Part shown: positions 24,796 through 32,952 of the stretch, piece after piece
How the letters are laid out: the number at the start of each line of letters is the position of its first letter
Position numbering within the stretch: position 1 is the stretch's first letter
Assembly (NCBI GenBank): GCA_039636785.1
Contig: CP144169.1
Location: forward strand, 4,092,001-4,156,000
Direction of reading: 5' to 3'
Source: Micrococcaceae bacterium Sec5.7
GTDB lineage: Bacteria; Actinomycetota; Actinomycetes; Actinomycetales; Micrococcaceae
Length of the DNA: 64,000 bases
The notes under the pieces: generated by a model
Seen by the model: the letters and a program-made list of their open reading frames with translations, nothing else
What the model was told of the DNA's origin: nothing
Database searches by the model: none
Made by a program: the position numbers and the translations under genes

Positions 24796-26862
24796 ATGAA
24801 AGCTAAGAGTTTCTTCAAGGGCCCGGGCATCTGGATCATCATTGTGGTGGGCATGCTCCTGCTGGCTTTTGCAACGCTGGCCCCCGGTGGCGCCACACGG
24901 ATCGACACCCAGCCAGGCCTGGAGCTCCTCGCCGACAGCGGCAAGGTGGAACAGGCCAAGATCTTCGACGGCGAGAACCGCGTGGATCTCGTGCTGAAGG
25001 ACAACCTGGTCATCGATGGCCAGGACAAGGGCAAGAACGTCCAGTTCTTCTTTGTCACTGACCGCGGCCCGGACGTGGTCAAGGCTGTCACCGACGCCAA
25101 GCCATCCAAGGGCTTCACGGACCAGCCGATCGAAAGCAACTGGTTCTCCGGTCTGCTGTCTCTCCTGATTCCCGTCATCCTGCTGGGCGCCTTGTTCTGG
25201 TTCCTGATGACCCGTATGCAGGGTGGTGGCTCCAAGATAATGCAGTTCGGCAAGTCCAAGGCCAAGCTGGTCAACAAGGACATGCCGCAGGTGACGTTCA
25301 GCGACGTCGCCGGCGCCGACGAAGCCGTCGAAGAGCTCCAGGAGATCAAGGAATTCCTCCAGGAGCCGGCCAAGTTCCAGGCTGTAGGCGCCAAGATCCC
25401 CAAGGGTGTGCTGCTGTACGGCCCTCCCGGAACCGGCAAGACCCTCCTGGCCCGCGCCGTTGCCGGCGAGGCCAGCGTGCCTTTCTTCTCCATCTCCGGC
25501 TCCGACTTCGTGGAAATGTTCGTCGGTGTGGGTGCCTCGCGCGTCCGCGACCTCTTCGAGCAGGCCAAGGCCAACTCGCCCGCCATCATCTTCGTGGACG
25601 AGATCGATGCTGTCGGCCGTCACCGCGGTGCCGGGATCGGTGGCGGCAACGACGAACGCGAGCAGACCCTCAACCAGCTCCTGGTTGAGATGGACGGCTT
25701 TGACGTCAAGACCAACGTCATCCTGATCGCCGCCACCAACCGCCCTGACGTCCTGGACCCCGCGCTGCTGCGCCCGGGCCGTTTTGACCGCCAGATTTCC
25801 GTCGAAGCCCCGGACCTCATCGGCCGCGACCAGATCCTCCAGGTCCACGCCCAGGGCAAGCCGATGGCACCGGGCGTCGACCTCAAGGCCGTGGCCAAAA
25901 AGACCCCGGGCTACACGGGTGCTGACCTCGCCAACGTGCTGAACGAGGCCGCGCTGCTGACGGCCCGCTCCAACGCGAACCTGATCGATGACCGCGCCCT
26001 CGATGAAGCCATTGACCGCGTCATGGCCGGCCCGCAGAAGCGCAGCCGCGTGATGAAGGAACACGAGCGCAAAATCACGGCGTACCACGAGGGTGGCCAC
26101 GCCCTGGTGGCCGCCGCACTGCGGAACTCCGCTCCGGTCACTAAGATCACCATCTTGCCCCGCGGCCGCGCCCTGGGCTACACCATGGTGGTCCCGGAGA
26201 GCGACAAATATTCCATTACCCGTAACGAGCTTTTGGACCAGATGGCCTACGCCATGGGCGGCCGGGTTGCAGAGGAGATCGTGTTCCACGATCCGTCGAC
26301 CGGCGCCTCCAACGACATCGAGAAGGCCACGTCGACGGCCCGCAAGATGGTCACCGAATACGGCATGAGCGAGCGTGTGGGCGCAGTGCGTCTCGGCCAG
26401 GGCGGCGGCGAGCCGTTCCTGGGCCGAGATGCCAGCCATGAGCGCAACTACTCGGACCAGATCGCGTACATCGTGGATGAGGAAGTACGCCGCCTGATCG
26501 ACCAGGCGCATGACGAGGCCTACGCCATCCTCATCGAAAACCGCGATGTCCTGGACCAGCTGGCCCTTGAGCTCCTGGAGCGTGAAACCCTGAACCAGGC
26601 CGAGATCGCGCACATCTTCACGGACATCCGCAAGCGCGATTTCCGCGAAGTATGGCTCTCCAAGGAATCCCGCCCGGTCCAGCAGGCCGGACCCGTTGAG
26701 TCGCGTCTCGAGAAGTCGGAACGCGAAGCCCAGGAAGAAGCAAAGGAAGCGCGCCTCGAGGAACCGCTGGATGCCCAGCCGCCGCACCCTCAGGGTGTGC
26801 CGGGCGACAGCTCGTTCCAGGGCGGAACCACCGGGGCCGGCACCGACGGCCTCCACGGCTAA
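24796..26862 (+). CDS. ftsH: ATP-dependent zinc metalloprotease FtsH
   Basis: A 688-residue membrane AAA+ protease that degrades misfolded and short-lived membrane and cytosolic proteins. It has two membrane helices (about residues 11-30 and 116-138), Walker A GPPGTGKT (about 211-218), Walker B IIFVDEIDA, the SRH segment ATNRPDVLDPALLRPGRFD, and the zinc site HEGGH near residue 431. The C-terminal 70 residues are a charged, Gly/Pro-ending tail. The last codon and stop contribute to a -10-like hexamer of the next gene, folE. Confidence 0.97.
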   Translation: MKAKSFFKGPGIWIIIVVGMLLLAFATLAPGGATRIDTQPGLELLADSGKVEQAKIFDGENRVDLVLKDNLVIDGQDKGKNVQFFFVTDRGPDVVKAVTDAKPSKGFTDQPIESNWFSGLLSLLIPVILLGALFWFLMTRMQGGGSKIMQFGKSKAKLVNKDMPQVTFSDVAGADEAVEELQEIKEFLQEPAKFQAVGAKIPKGVLLYGPPGTGKTLLARAVAGEASVPFFSISGSDFVEMFVGVGASRVRDLFEQAKANSPAIIFVDEIDAVGRHRGAGIGGGNDEREQTLNQLLVEMDGFDVKTNVILIAATNRPDVLDPALLRPGRFDRQISVEAPDLIGRDQILQVHAQGKPMAPGVDLKAVAKKTPGYTGADLANVLNEAALLTARSNANLIDDRALDEAIDRVMAGPQKRSRVMKEHERKITAYHEGGHALVAAALRNSAPVTKITILPRGRALGYTMVVPESDKYSITRNELLDQMAYAMGGRVAEEIVFHDPSTGASNDIEKATSTARKMVTEYGMSERVGAVRLGQGGGEPFLGRDASHERNYSDQIAYIVDEEVRRLIDQAHDEAYAILIENRDVLDQLALELLERETLNQAEIAHIFTDIRKRDFREVWLSKESRPVQQAGPVESRLEKSEREAQEEAKEARLEEPLDAQPPHPQGVPGDSSFQGGTTGAGTDGLHG

Positions 26863-26871
26863 GCTTTCTCT
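26860..26871 (+). promoter_or_regulatory. Possible leaderless promoter of folE, overlapping the ftsH stop
   Basis: The stop TAA of ftsH forms the first half of TAAGCT (26860-26865), 6 bases before GTG 26872, with no ribosome site between. The spacing matches the -10 boxes of serS, argA-like and fadR-like genes in this window. Confidence 0.4.
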
Positions 26872-27516
26872 GTGACTCATTTCGACGACGACGACGCTTC
26901 CGCCACCGCCGGGCACCCGACTGAGGGCGGCTCTGCGCGGCATCCGCACCATAAGGTTGACCGCCCGCGGATTGAAGCCGCAGTGCGTGAAATCCTGCTG
27001 GCCATCGGCGAAGACCCGGACCGCGGCGGCCTCCAGGACACCCCCAAGCGGGTTGCCAAGGCCTATGCCGAGGTCTTTGCCGGTCTCCATCAGAACGCGG
27101 CGGACGTCCTGTCCACCACCTTTGACCTGGACCACGAGGAGCTGGTGCTGGTGAAGGACATCCCGTTCTACTCCACCTGTGAGCACCATCTGGTGCCCTT
27201 CCATGGGGTTGCGCACGTCGGCTACATCCCTTCGCACGAGGGGAAAGTGACGGGCCTCAGCAAACTGGCACGTCTGGTGGACATCTACGCCCGCCGCCCT
27301 CAGGTGCAGGAGCGACTGACCACCCAGATCGTCGAGGCAATGGTCACGTATCTCAAGCCTCGCGGCGCGATTGTTGTCGTCGAATGTGAACACATGTGCA
27401 TGTCCATGCGCGGCATCCGCAAGCCCGGCGCCAAGACCGTCACCAGCGCGGTACGCGGGCAACTTCATGACCCGGCCACCCGTGCCGAAGCCATGAGCCT
27501 CATACTCGGAAGGTAA
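26872..27516 (+). CDS. folE: GTP cyclohydrolase I
   Basis: A 214-residue enzyme making dihydroneopterin triphosphate from GTP, the first step of folate synthesis. The zinc ligands appear as STCEHH (about residues 102-107) and EHMCMSMRG (about 174-182). The GLSKLARLVDIYARRPQVQERLT helix is typical. The first 25 residues are an acidic, disordered extension. It starts 9 bases after the ftsH stop at GTG and is followed by folP after 10 bases. Confidence 0.96.
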   Translation: MTHFDDDDASATAGHPTEGGSARHPHHKVDRPRIEAAVREILLAIGEDPDRGGLQDTPKRVAKAYAEVFAGLHQNAADVLSTTFDLDHEELVLVKDIPFYSTCEHHLVPFHGVAHVGYIPSHEGKVTGLSKLARLVDIYARRPQVQERLTTQIVEAMVTYLKPRGAIVVVECEHMCMSMRGIRKPGAKTVTSAVRGQLHDPATRAEAMSLILGR

Positions 27517-27526
27517 TGAACAGACT

Positions 27527-28447
27527 ATGGACTCCCTAGCTGCAGCCCCAGGAACCGGCCCCGCAACATCGCCGCTGCCCATTCTCCGCAAACCGCGGCA
27601 GGCGGCCACGTTTGAAGACCTTCCCTCGGACCGCACGCTGGTGATGGGAATCCTGAACGTCACACCGGATTCCTTCAGCGACGGCGGCAAGCACGCGACG
27701 GCGGACACCGCCATCGCTGCCGGCCTGCGGATGTTCTACGCAGGCGCCGACATCATCGACGTCGGCGGCGAATCCACCCGCCCCAACGCCGATGCCGTCA
27801 CCCCGGAGGAAGAGCAGCGGCGTGTTCTGCCGGTGATCCAAGCACTGGTCAAGGCGGGCGCGCTGGTCAGCATCGACACCATGCACACCTCCACGGCCGC
27901 CGCGGCGCTGGATGCCGGCGCCGCCATCATCAACGACATCTCCGGCCTGAGCATCGAACCGGACATGGCCGAGCTCGTGGCCCGCAGCAAGGTGCCCTAC
28001 GTCCTCACGCACCGCCGGGGCGACGCCAACACCATGGATTCCCTTACTGAGTACGGCGATGTGGCCGGGGACGTTGTGGCCGAGCTCGCAGGTGTCCGGG
28101 ACAAGTTGTACGCGGCCGGCGTGACGCAGGAACAGATCATCGTGGACCCGGGCCTGGGTTTCTCCAAGACGGACGAGCAGAACTGGGAAATGCTGCAGAA
28201 CCTGGACCAGCTCGAATCCCTGGGCCACAAAATCCTCGTGGGTGCATCCCGCAAGCGTTTCCTCGGCAGCCTCCTCACCGAAGCCGGCAAGGCCGCCGCC
28301 CCTGAGGAGCGCGATCATGCCACTGCGGCCGTGACGTCCATCAGCGCCTTCCGCGGTGCCTGGGCGGTGCGCGTGCACGACGTCGTCCCCAGCCTTGACG
28401 CAGTCAAGGTCGCCGCGCGGGTGGCCATCAGCCGCCCCAACCACTAA
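27527..28447 (+). CDS. folP: Dihydropteroate synthase
   Basis: A 306-residue TIM-barrel enzyme joining p-aminobenzoate to the pterin; the sulfonamide target. The signatures MGILNVTPDSFSDGG (about residues 40-54), DVGGESTRP and the C-terminal ASRKRFLG are present. An N-terminal extension of about 35 residues is disordered. It lies between folE and folB in one transcription unit. Confidence 0.96.
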   Translation: MDSLAAAPGTGPATSPLPILRKPRQAATFEDLPSDRTLVMGILNVTPDSFSDGGKHATADTAIAAGLRMFYAGADIIDVGGESTRPNADAVTPEEEQRRVLPVIQALVKAGALVSIDTMHTSTAAAALDAGAAIINDISGLSIEPDMAELVARSKVPYVLTHRRGDANTMDSLTEYGDVAGDVVAELAGVRDKLYAAGVTQEQIIVDPGLGFSKTDEQNWEMLQNLDQLESLGHKILVGASRKRFLGSLLTEAGKAAAPEERDHATAAVTSISAFRGAWAVRVHDVVPSLDAVKVAARVAISRPNH

Positions 28448-28460
28448 GCAGGAAGCCACG

Positions 28461-28820
28461 ATGGACAGGATCACGCTGACCGGTGTTACCGCCGTCGGCA
28501 ATCACGGGGTGTTCGATTTCGAACGCCGGGATGGCCAGCCCTTCATTGTTGACGCCGTCCTGCACCTGGATTTCGCCAAAGCGGCGGCCTCGGACGACGT
28601 CCGGGACACCGCCCATTACGGCGAGGTGGCCGAGCGCATCAAGGCCTGGATCACGGGCGATCCCTTGAACCTGATCGAGGGGCTGGCTGTCCGGATCGCG
28701 GAGGATCTCCTGAAGGAATTCCGGATCCAGGCCGTGGAGATCACCGTCCACAAGCCCAAGGCACCCATCGAGGTGCCGTTCGGTGACGTAGCCGTCAGCG
28801 TGTACCGGGAGCGGACATGA
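28461..28820 (+). CDS. folB: Dihydroneopterin aldolase
   Basis: A 119-residue enzyme cleaving dihydroneopterin to hydroxymethyl-dihydropterin. GVTAVGNHGVFDFERRDGQ at the N-terminus and the ITVHKPKAPIEVPFGDVAVSV end are characteristic, with the active-site Glu and Lys in GVF-x-x-E and HKPKAP. AGGAAG precedes ATG 28461. Its TGA overlaps the folK start (ATGA). Confidence 0.95.
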   Translation: MDRITLTGVTAVGNHGVFDFERRDGQPFIVDAVLHLDFAKAAASDDVRDTAHYGEVAERIKAWITGDPLNLIEGLAVRIAEDLLKEFRIQAVEITVHKPKAPIEVPFGDVAVSVYRERT

Positions 28821-29356
28821 CCGCCGGCTACACCAGGGCCGTCCTTGCCTTGGGGAGCAATCTGGGGGAGCGGAACGACACCCTTTCCGTTGCCGTGGCC
28901 GATCTGGTTGACCTGCCGGAAATCCGGCTGCTGGCCGTTTCGCCGGTGGTGCAGACCAAAGCAGTGGGCGGGCCAGTTGGCCAGCCGGACTTCCTGAACA
29001 TGGTCATTACCGTCGAGACGTCGCTGCCGCCGCTGGACCTGCTCAGGCACTGCCAGTCGGTAGAAAACAAGCACCTCCGGGTCCGTGAGGTCCGCTGGGG
29101 GCCGCGGACGCTCGACGTCGACATCATTGTTTACGGCAACATCACCAGCGATGACCCCGCCCTCACGCTGCCGCATCCCCGCGCGGCCGGGCGTGCCTTT
29201 GTGCTGTACCCGTGGTCCATGATCGAGCCGGGGGCAATGCTCATTGGCGAACGCGTGAGCGAGCTGGCCGTCAAAGCACCGGACTTCGCGGACCTTGCGC
29301 CTTTTGACGGTTTCGGAGACTTCGACGGCGTCCCCACGGCCGGGTCGGTTGAGTAG
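28817..29356 (+). CDS. folK: Hydroxymethyl-dihydropterin pyrophosphokinase
   Basis: A 179-residue enzyme that pyrophosphorylates hydroxymethyl-dihydropterin just before FolP. The signature VRWGPRTLDVDIIVYG (about residues 92-107) and LALGSNLGER at the N-terminus are clear. It overlaps folB by four bases, so translation is coupled. The last 25 residues are an extra tail with no family counterpart I know. Confidence 0.95.
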   Translation: MTAGYTRAVLALGSNLGERNDTLSVAVADLVDLPEIRLLAVSPVVQTKAVGGPVGQPDFLNMVITVETSLPPLDLLRHCQSVENKHLRVREVRWGPRTLDVDIIVYGNITSDDPALTLPHPRAAGRAFVLYPWSMIEPGAMLIGERVSELAVKAPDFADLAPFDGFGDFDGVPTAGSVE

Positions 29357-29359
29357 CCC

Positions 29360-29893
29360 ATGAAGCCCATCAATCCGCTCCGTCTGCTGCTGATCGGCCT
29401 GATCGTCACTGTCGCGGGCTGGTTCGCCACGGTGCTGACCAGCCGTTACGGCGTGGCCACCCCTGTTCTGCCGGCCACTGCCCTGGCCAGTGTGGGCGTG
29501 ATCGTTGCCGTCACCCTGGTGCTCGGCATCCGGGTGCTGCGGTGGCGGAACAGCACCAAAAAGAAGACCGCCCTCGATCCGATCCTCGCGGCCCGGACAC
29601 TTGTCCTTGCCCAGGCGTGCGCGTACGCCGGCACGGTTCTGTTGGGCTGGCATGCGGGTATTTTCCTGGACCAGCTGCGCATCTGGAGCCTGCGGAGCAA
29701 CCAGGGCATCACCTGGCTTGCCCTTGCCATGGTGGGTGGCGGTCTGGTCATGATTGTGGTGGGACTGCTTGTTGAGCGCTTTTGCAAGATTCCCCCGGAA
29801 GACGGCGACGCCGATCCGGGGCAGGGAATTCACGGCCGGGGAGCACGCGGCGAGACCAAGGGGGAAGGCGAATATGCCTACCGAGGCGATTGA
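29360..29893 (+). CDS. DUF3180 membrane protein
   Basis: A 177-residue protein with four predicted membrane helices (about residues 8-27, 37-60, 77-96 and 116-140) and a charged C-terminal tail. It starts 3 bases after the folK stop and belongs to the actinobacterial DUF3180 family that follows folK in many genomes. No function is known. Its 3' end overlaps the next gene by 20 bases. Confidence 0.85.
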   Translation: MKPINPLRLLLIGLIVTVAGWFATVLTSRYGVATPVLPATALASVGVIVAVTLVLGIRVLRWRNSTKKKTALDPILAARTLVLAQACAYAGTVLLGWHAGIFLDQLRIWSLRSNQGITWLALAMVGGGLVMIVVGLLVERFCKIPPEDGDADPGQGIHGRGARGETKGEGEYAYRGD

Positions 29894-30386
29894 CCCGCCG
29901 GGCATCACCTGGCTGCGGGTCTCACCCAGATACGTGACGGTCCGCCTGGTGGAGTGGGCGTTTGCGAATCTCGTCGTGGTGGCGGTCCTGTGCCTTCCGC
30001 TGGTGTCTGTCCTGCTCGGCTGGTGGGAATGGCCCCCGCTGTGGCTGGCCGTCGCCGTCCCGGCGTTTATGCTGCTGCTGGCGCTCTGGCGCCTGGTCCT
30101 GATTCCGCGCCAGGTCCGCGCCATCGGTTACGCCGAGCGCGACGACGACCTCCTCATCCGCACCGGCATCTTCTTCCAGCGCACCATGGCGGTTCCGTAC
30201 GGACGCATGCAGTACGTGGACATCGGAGTGGGGCCGGTGGAACGCGGACTTGGCCTGTGCACCCTCAAGCTCCACACCGCCTCCGCCGGAACCAACGCCC
30301 TGATTCCCGGGCTGCCTGCCGGTGAGGGCGCGCGGCTTCGTGAGCAGCTCTCGGCCCGCGGCGAAGCAAGGTTGGCCGGGCTGTGA
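29874..30386 (+). CDS. Bacterial PH-domain membrane protein (YdbS-like)
   Basis: A 170-residue protein with two membrane helices (about residues 28-70) followed by one bacterial PH domain (bPH2) with the conserved VPYGRMQYVDIGVGPVERGLGL segment. In Bacillus, the YdbS/YdbT pair is associated with resistance to certain antimicrobial peptides; here the role is unknown. GGGGGAAGG precedes ATG 29874. It overlaps the next, larger PH protein by four bases (GTGA), implying a complex. Confidence 0.85.
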   Translation: MPTEAIDPPGITWLRVSPRYVTVRLVEWAFANLVVVAVLCLPLVSVLLGWWEWPPLWLAVAVPAFMLLLALWRLVLIPRQVRAIGYAERDDDLLIRTGIFFQRTMAVPYGRMQYVDIGVGPVERGLGLCTLKLHTASAGTNALIPGLPAGEGARLREQLSARGEARLAGL

Positions 30387-32008
30387 CCGCAGGCGGTCCC
30401 ACGTCTGTACCGGGGGTTCCGTCCGTTCCCGGGGCGCCTTCAGTTCCGGGAATGCGCGACGGCGAATGGCTGCGCGTGCACCCGGCGTCGCCCTTTGTGC
30501 GGGGCTGGGTGGCGATCGCCGCCATCGGGTTCTTCTTCGGACGGGACACTGTCGAGCGTCTGCTCCAAGGACGCCCGCTGATGGACGACAACTTCGCCGG
30601 CAGAGCGCCCTTGCTCCTGGCCGCCGGCGGAATTGTGCTGGTGCTGGCTGTTCTGGGCTTCATCATGACGTGGTACTTCACCCGTTACCAAGTGGCGGAA
30701 GGCTACGTCCGCGTCAACAGCGGGTTCCTGTTCAAACAGCAGCGGCAGGCGAGACTGGACCGCGTGCAGGCGATCGACATTGTGCAGCCGCTGCTGGCCA
30801 GGATTTTCGGGCTCGCTGAACTCAAGTTCGAGGTGGCTGACGCCGGCGAATCAGCCGTGCGGCTGGCCTACCTGAAGATGGGCGACGCAAAGCAGCTCCG
30901 CGCCACCATTCTCGCCCGGGCTGCCGGTGTGACGCTTGACCCCACCCGTCCCGAAGAAGCCGCGCCCGAGGCGCCCGAACACGCGGTGCTGTCCGTCCCG
31001 CCGTCGCGCCTTGTCGGTTCGCTCCTGCTGAGCGAGCAAAGCTTTTTTGTGGTGCTGGGCGGCGTCGCCTCCGTGGTCCTCTCCTCCGTTACTGAAAACC
31101 GCGGCTTCTACTTCTACCTGATTCCCGCGGTCCTTGGCCTGGCCGCGGCCTATTGGGGCTCATTCAACAAGGGCTACAACTTCACGGCAGCCATTTCGCC
31201 GGACGGCATCCGCCTGCGCTACGGGCTCCTTGACACCCAGGCCCAGACGCTGCCGCCGGGCCGGATCCAGGCCCTCAAAGTGGCCCAACCGCCGCTATGG
31301 CGGATCTTCGGCTGGTACCGGATGCAGGTCAACGTCGCGGGCTACGGCGGTGCCGGGAGCAACGGTGAGGCGTCGTCGCGGACCACGCTGTTGCCCGTGG
31401 GGAAGCTTGCCGACGTCATGAGCATGCTGTCCCTGGTCCTGCCGGATCCGGGAACGCCCGAGCCCGGACGCGTGTTTTCTGCCGGGCTCAGCGGACTGGC
31501 CGGTACGTCGGGGCGGGTCGTGTCGGGGGAAGAGCGGGACGGCGGTTTTATCACCACTCCGCGCCGCGGCCGTCTGCTCGCGCCGCTGGGCTGGCGCCGC
31601 AACGGCTATGCGGCCACAGGCACCGCGCTGCTGATCCGTTCCGGACGCTGGTGGCGGCAGCTGGTGGTGGTGCCGCATCAGCGCACACAGTCGATGGCGC
31701 TCCAGCAGGGACCGCTGGCACGCCGCTTCCGGGTGGTGGACCTTGTCCTGCATACAACAGCCGGGCCGGTTACGCCGCGGCTGATCCAGGCAGGCGTGGA
31801 TGAGGCCAGGGTGCTGTTCGACGAGCAATCCTCCCGGGCCCGTGCCGCCCGCAAACGACAGACCAGCGAGCAATGGCTGGCCCGGGTAGTAGAACAAGCG
31901 CCGGTGGTTGAGCCTGTTCCGCCGGTGGTGGAGCCTGTCGAAACCGATCACCAGGGACCCGTTCCATCGCCAGAAGTCGAAATGCAGGAAGGCCAGCATC
32001 GTGAGTAA
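30383..32008 (+). CDS. Multi-PH-domain membrane protein (YdbT-like)
   Basis: A 541-residue partner of the preceding protein. It has repeated units of two membrane helices plus a PH domain: about residues 50-190 (RLDRVQAIDIVQPLLARIFGLAELKFEVA), 225-370 (LPPGRIQALKVAQPPLWRIFGWYRMQV) and a third PH-like part near 410-470. The start is GTG 30383 in a GTGA overlap. The C-terminus is a Pro/Val/Glu tail partly coded by two copies of a GGTGGTTGAGCCTGT-like element. Confidence 0.85.
   Translation: MTAGGPTSVPGVPSVPGAPSVPGMRDGEWLRVHPASPFVRGWVAIAAIGFFFGRDTVERLLQGRPLMDDNFAGRAPLLLAAGGIVLVLAVLGFIMTWYFTRYQVAEGYVRVNSGFLFKQQRQARLDRVQAIDIVQPLLARIFGLAELKFEVADAGESAVRLAYLKMGDAKQLRATILARAAGVTLDPTRPEEAAPEAPEHAVLSVPPSRLVGSLLLSEQSFFVVLGGVASVVLSSVTENRGFYFYLIPAVLGLAAAYWGSFNKGYNFTAAISPDGIRLRYGLLDTQAQTLPPGRIQALKVAQPPLWRIFGWYRMQVNVAGYGGAGSNGEASSRTTLLPVGKLADVMSMLSLVLPDPGTPEPGRVFSAGLSGLAGTSGRVVSGEERDGGFITTPRRGRLLAPLGWRRNGYAATGTALLIRSGRWWRQLVVVPHQRTQSMALQQGPLARRFRVVDLVLHTTAGPVTPRLIQAGVDEARVLFDEQSSRARAARKRQTSEQWLARVVEQAPVVEPVPPVVEPVETDHQGPVPSPEVEMQEGQHRE
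31903..31945. repeat. REP-like element pair inside the end of the PH-protein gene
   Basis: GGTGGTTGAGCCTGTTCC (31903-31920) and GGTGGTGGAGCCTGTCG followed by AAACC (31924-31945) are two close copies. The form GGTTGAGCCTGTCGAAACC resembles an interspersed repeat I recall from Arthrobacter-type genomes. Here it codes the repeated VVEPVPP / VVEPVET tail. Confidence 0.5.
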
Positions 32009-32951
32009 ACCCGGACGCCTGGGCATCGGAATCATTGGCGCCGGCAAAGTGGGCGTCGTCCTGGGTGCGGCCTTGCGCGCGGCTGAGCACGCCGTCGTCG
32101 GGGTTTCCGCTGTGTCGGAAGCAAGCCGCGAACGGGCCGAAACGTTGCTCCCCGGAGTGCCGGTACTGGATGTGCAGGACATCGTGGAGCGCGCTGAGCT
32201 GGTGCTTCTTGCCGTCCCGGACGACGCCCTGGGCGGCCTCGTGGAAGGCCTCGCCAAACTGGGCGCCTGGCAGCCGGGACAGCTCGTGGCACATACGTCG
32301 GGCCGGTTCGGTGTGGGCATTCTGCACCCCGTCCGCGCCGCGGGTGCCATCCCGCTGGCCTTGCACCCGGCCATGACCTTCACGGGCATGAGCCTGGACC
32401 TCACCAGGCTGCTGGACTGTACGTTCGGTGTCACGGCGGACGCCGCCATGTTGCCCATCGCCCAGGCGCTGGTGGTGGAGATGGGCGCCGAGCCGGTGGC
32501 CATCGCTGAAGCGGACCGGACGCTCTATCACGCGGCCCTGGCCCACGGCTCGAACCACCTGGTCACCCTCGTGGCGCAGGCGTCGGAACTCCTTCGCGTG
32601 GTGGGCGTCGATGCCCCCGAACGGATGCTCGGTCCGCTCCTGCGCGCCACGCTGGAGAACGCGCTCGCTTCCGGCGAATCCGCCCTGACCGGACCGGTGG
32701 CCCGCGGCGATGTGGGCACCGTGGCCGCGCATGCCGAGGCGCTGCGGGAGCACGACGGCGGCGGGGATGGCGATGTTTTGGCGGCGTACCTGGCAATGGC
32801 ACGCGCCACGGCCCGGCGGGCGGAAGGCCGCGGACTGTTGAAGCCGGACCAGCTGGACGGGATCCGCAAGGCGCTGGCCGGCCCGGATGGGGACGCGGAA
32901 GACGGCGACGCGGTACGCGGCGACGGACCCCGTGCCCCGGAAGGACACTGA
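32001..32951 (+). CDS. Rossmann-fold DUF2520 oxidoreductase-like protein
   Basis: A 316-residue protein. The N-terminal dinucleotide site IGIIGAGKVGVVLG (about residues 8-21) and an all-helical C-terminal DUF2520 domain (from about 135, EADRTLYHAALAHGSNHLVTL) resemble ketopantoate reductase and related 6PGDH-like enzymes. GTG 32001 is preceded by AGGAAGG at 8 bases and overlaps the PH gene by 8. It stands 1 base before panC, and this DUF2520-panC link is widespread in Actinobacteria, pointing to pantothenate synthesis. The reaction is not established. Confidence 0.8.
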   Translation: MSKPGRLGIGIIGAGKVGVVLGAALRAAEHAVVGVSAVSEASRERAETLLPGVPVLDVQDIVERAELVLLAVPDDALGGLVEGLAKLGAWQPGQLVAHTSGRFGVGILHPVRAAGAIPLALHPAMTFTGMSLDLTRLLDCTFGVTADAAMLPIAQALVVEMGAEPVAIAEADRTLYHAALAHGSNHLVTLVAQASELLRVVGVDAPERMLGPLLRATLENALASGESALTGPVARGDVGTVAAHAEALREHDGGGDGDVLAAYLAMARATARRAEGRGLLKPDQLDGIRKALAGPDGDAEDGDAVRGDGPRAPEGH

Positions 32952-32952
32952 C

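Noticed and set aside
24763..27714. 983-codon open frame on the minus strand across ftsH and folE
   Set aside because: It is antisense to two certain genes, and its protein has no family features. Long antisense frames are expected in high-GC genes with G/C at third positions.
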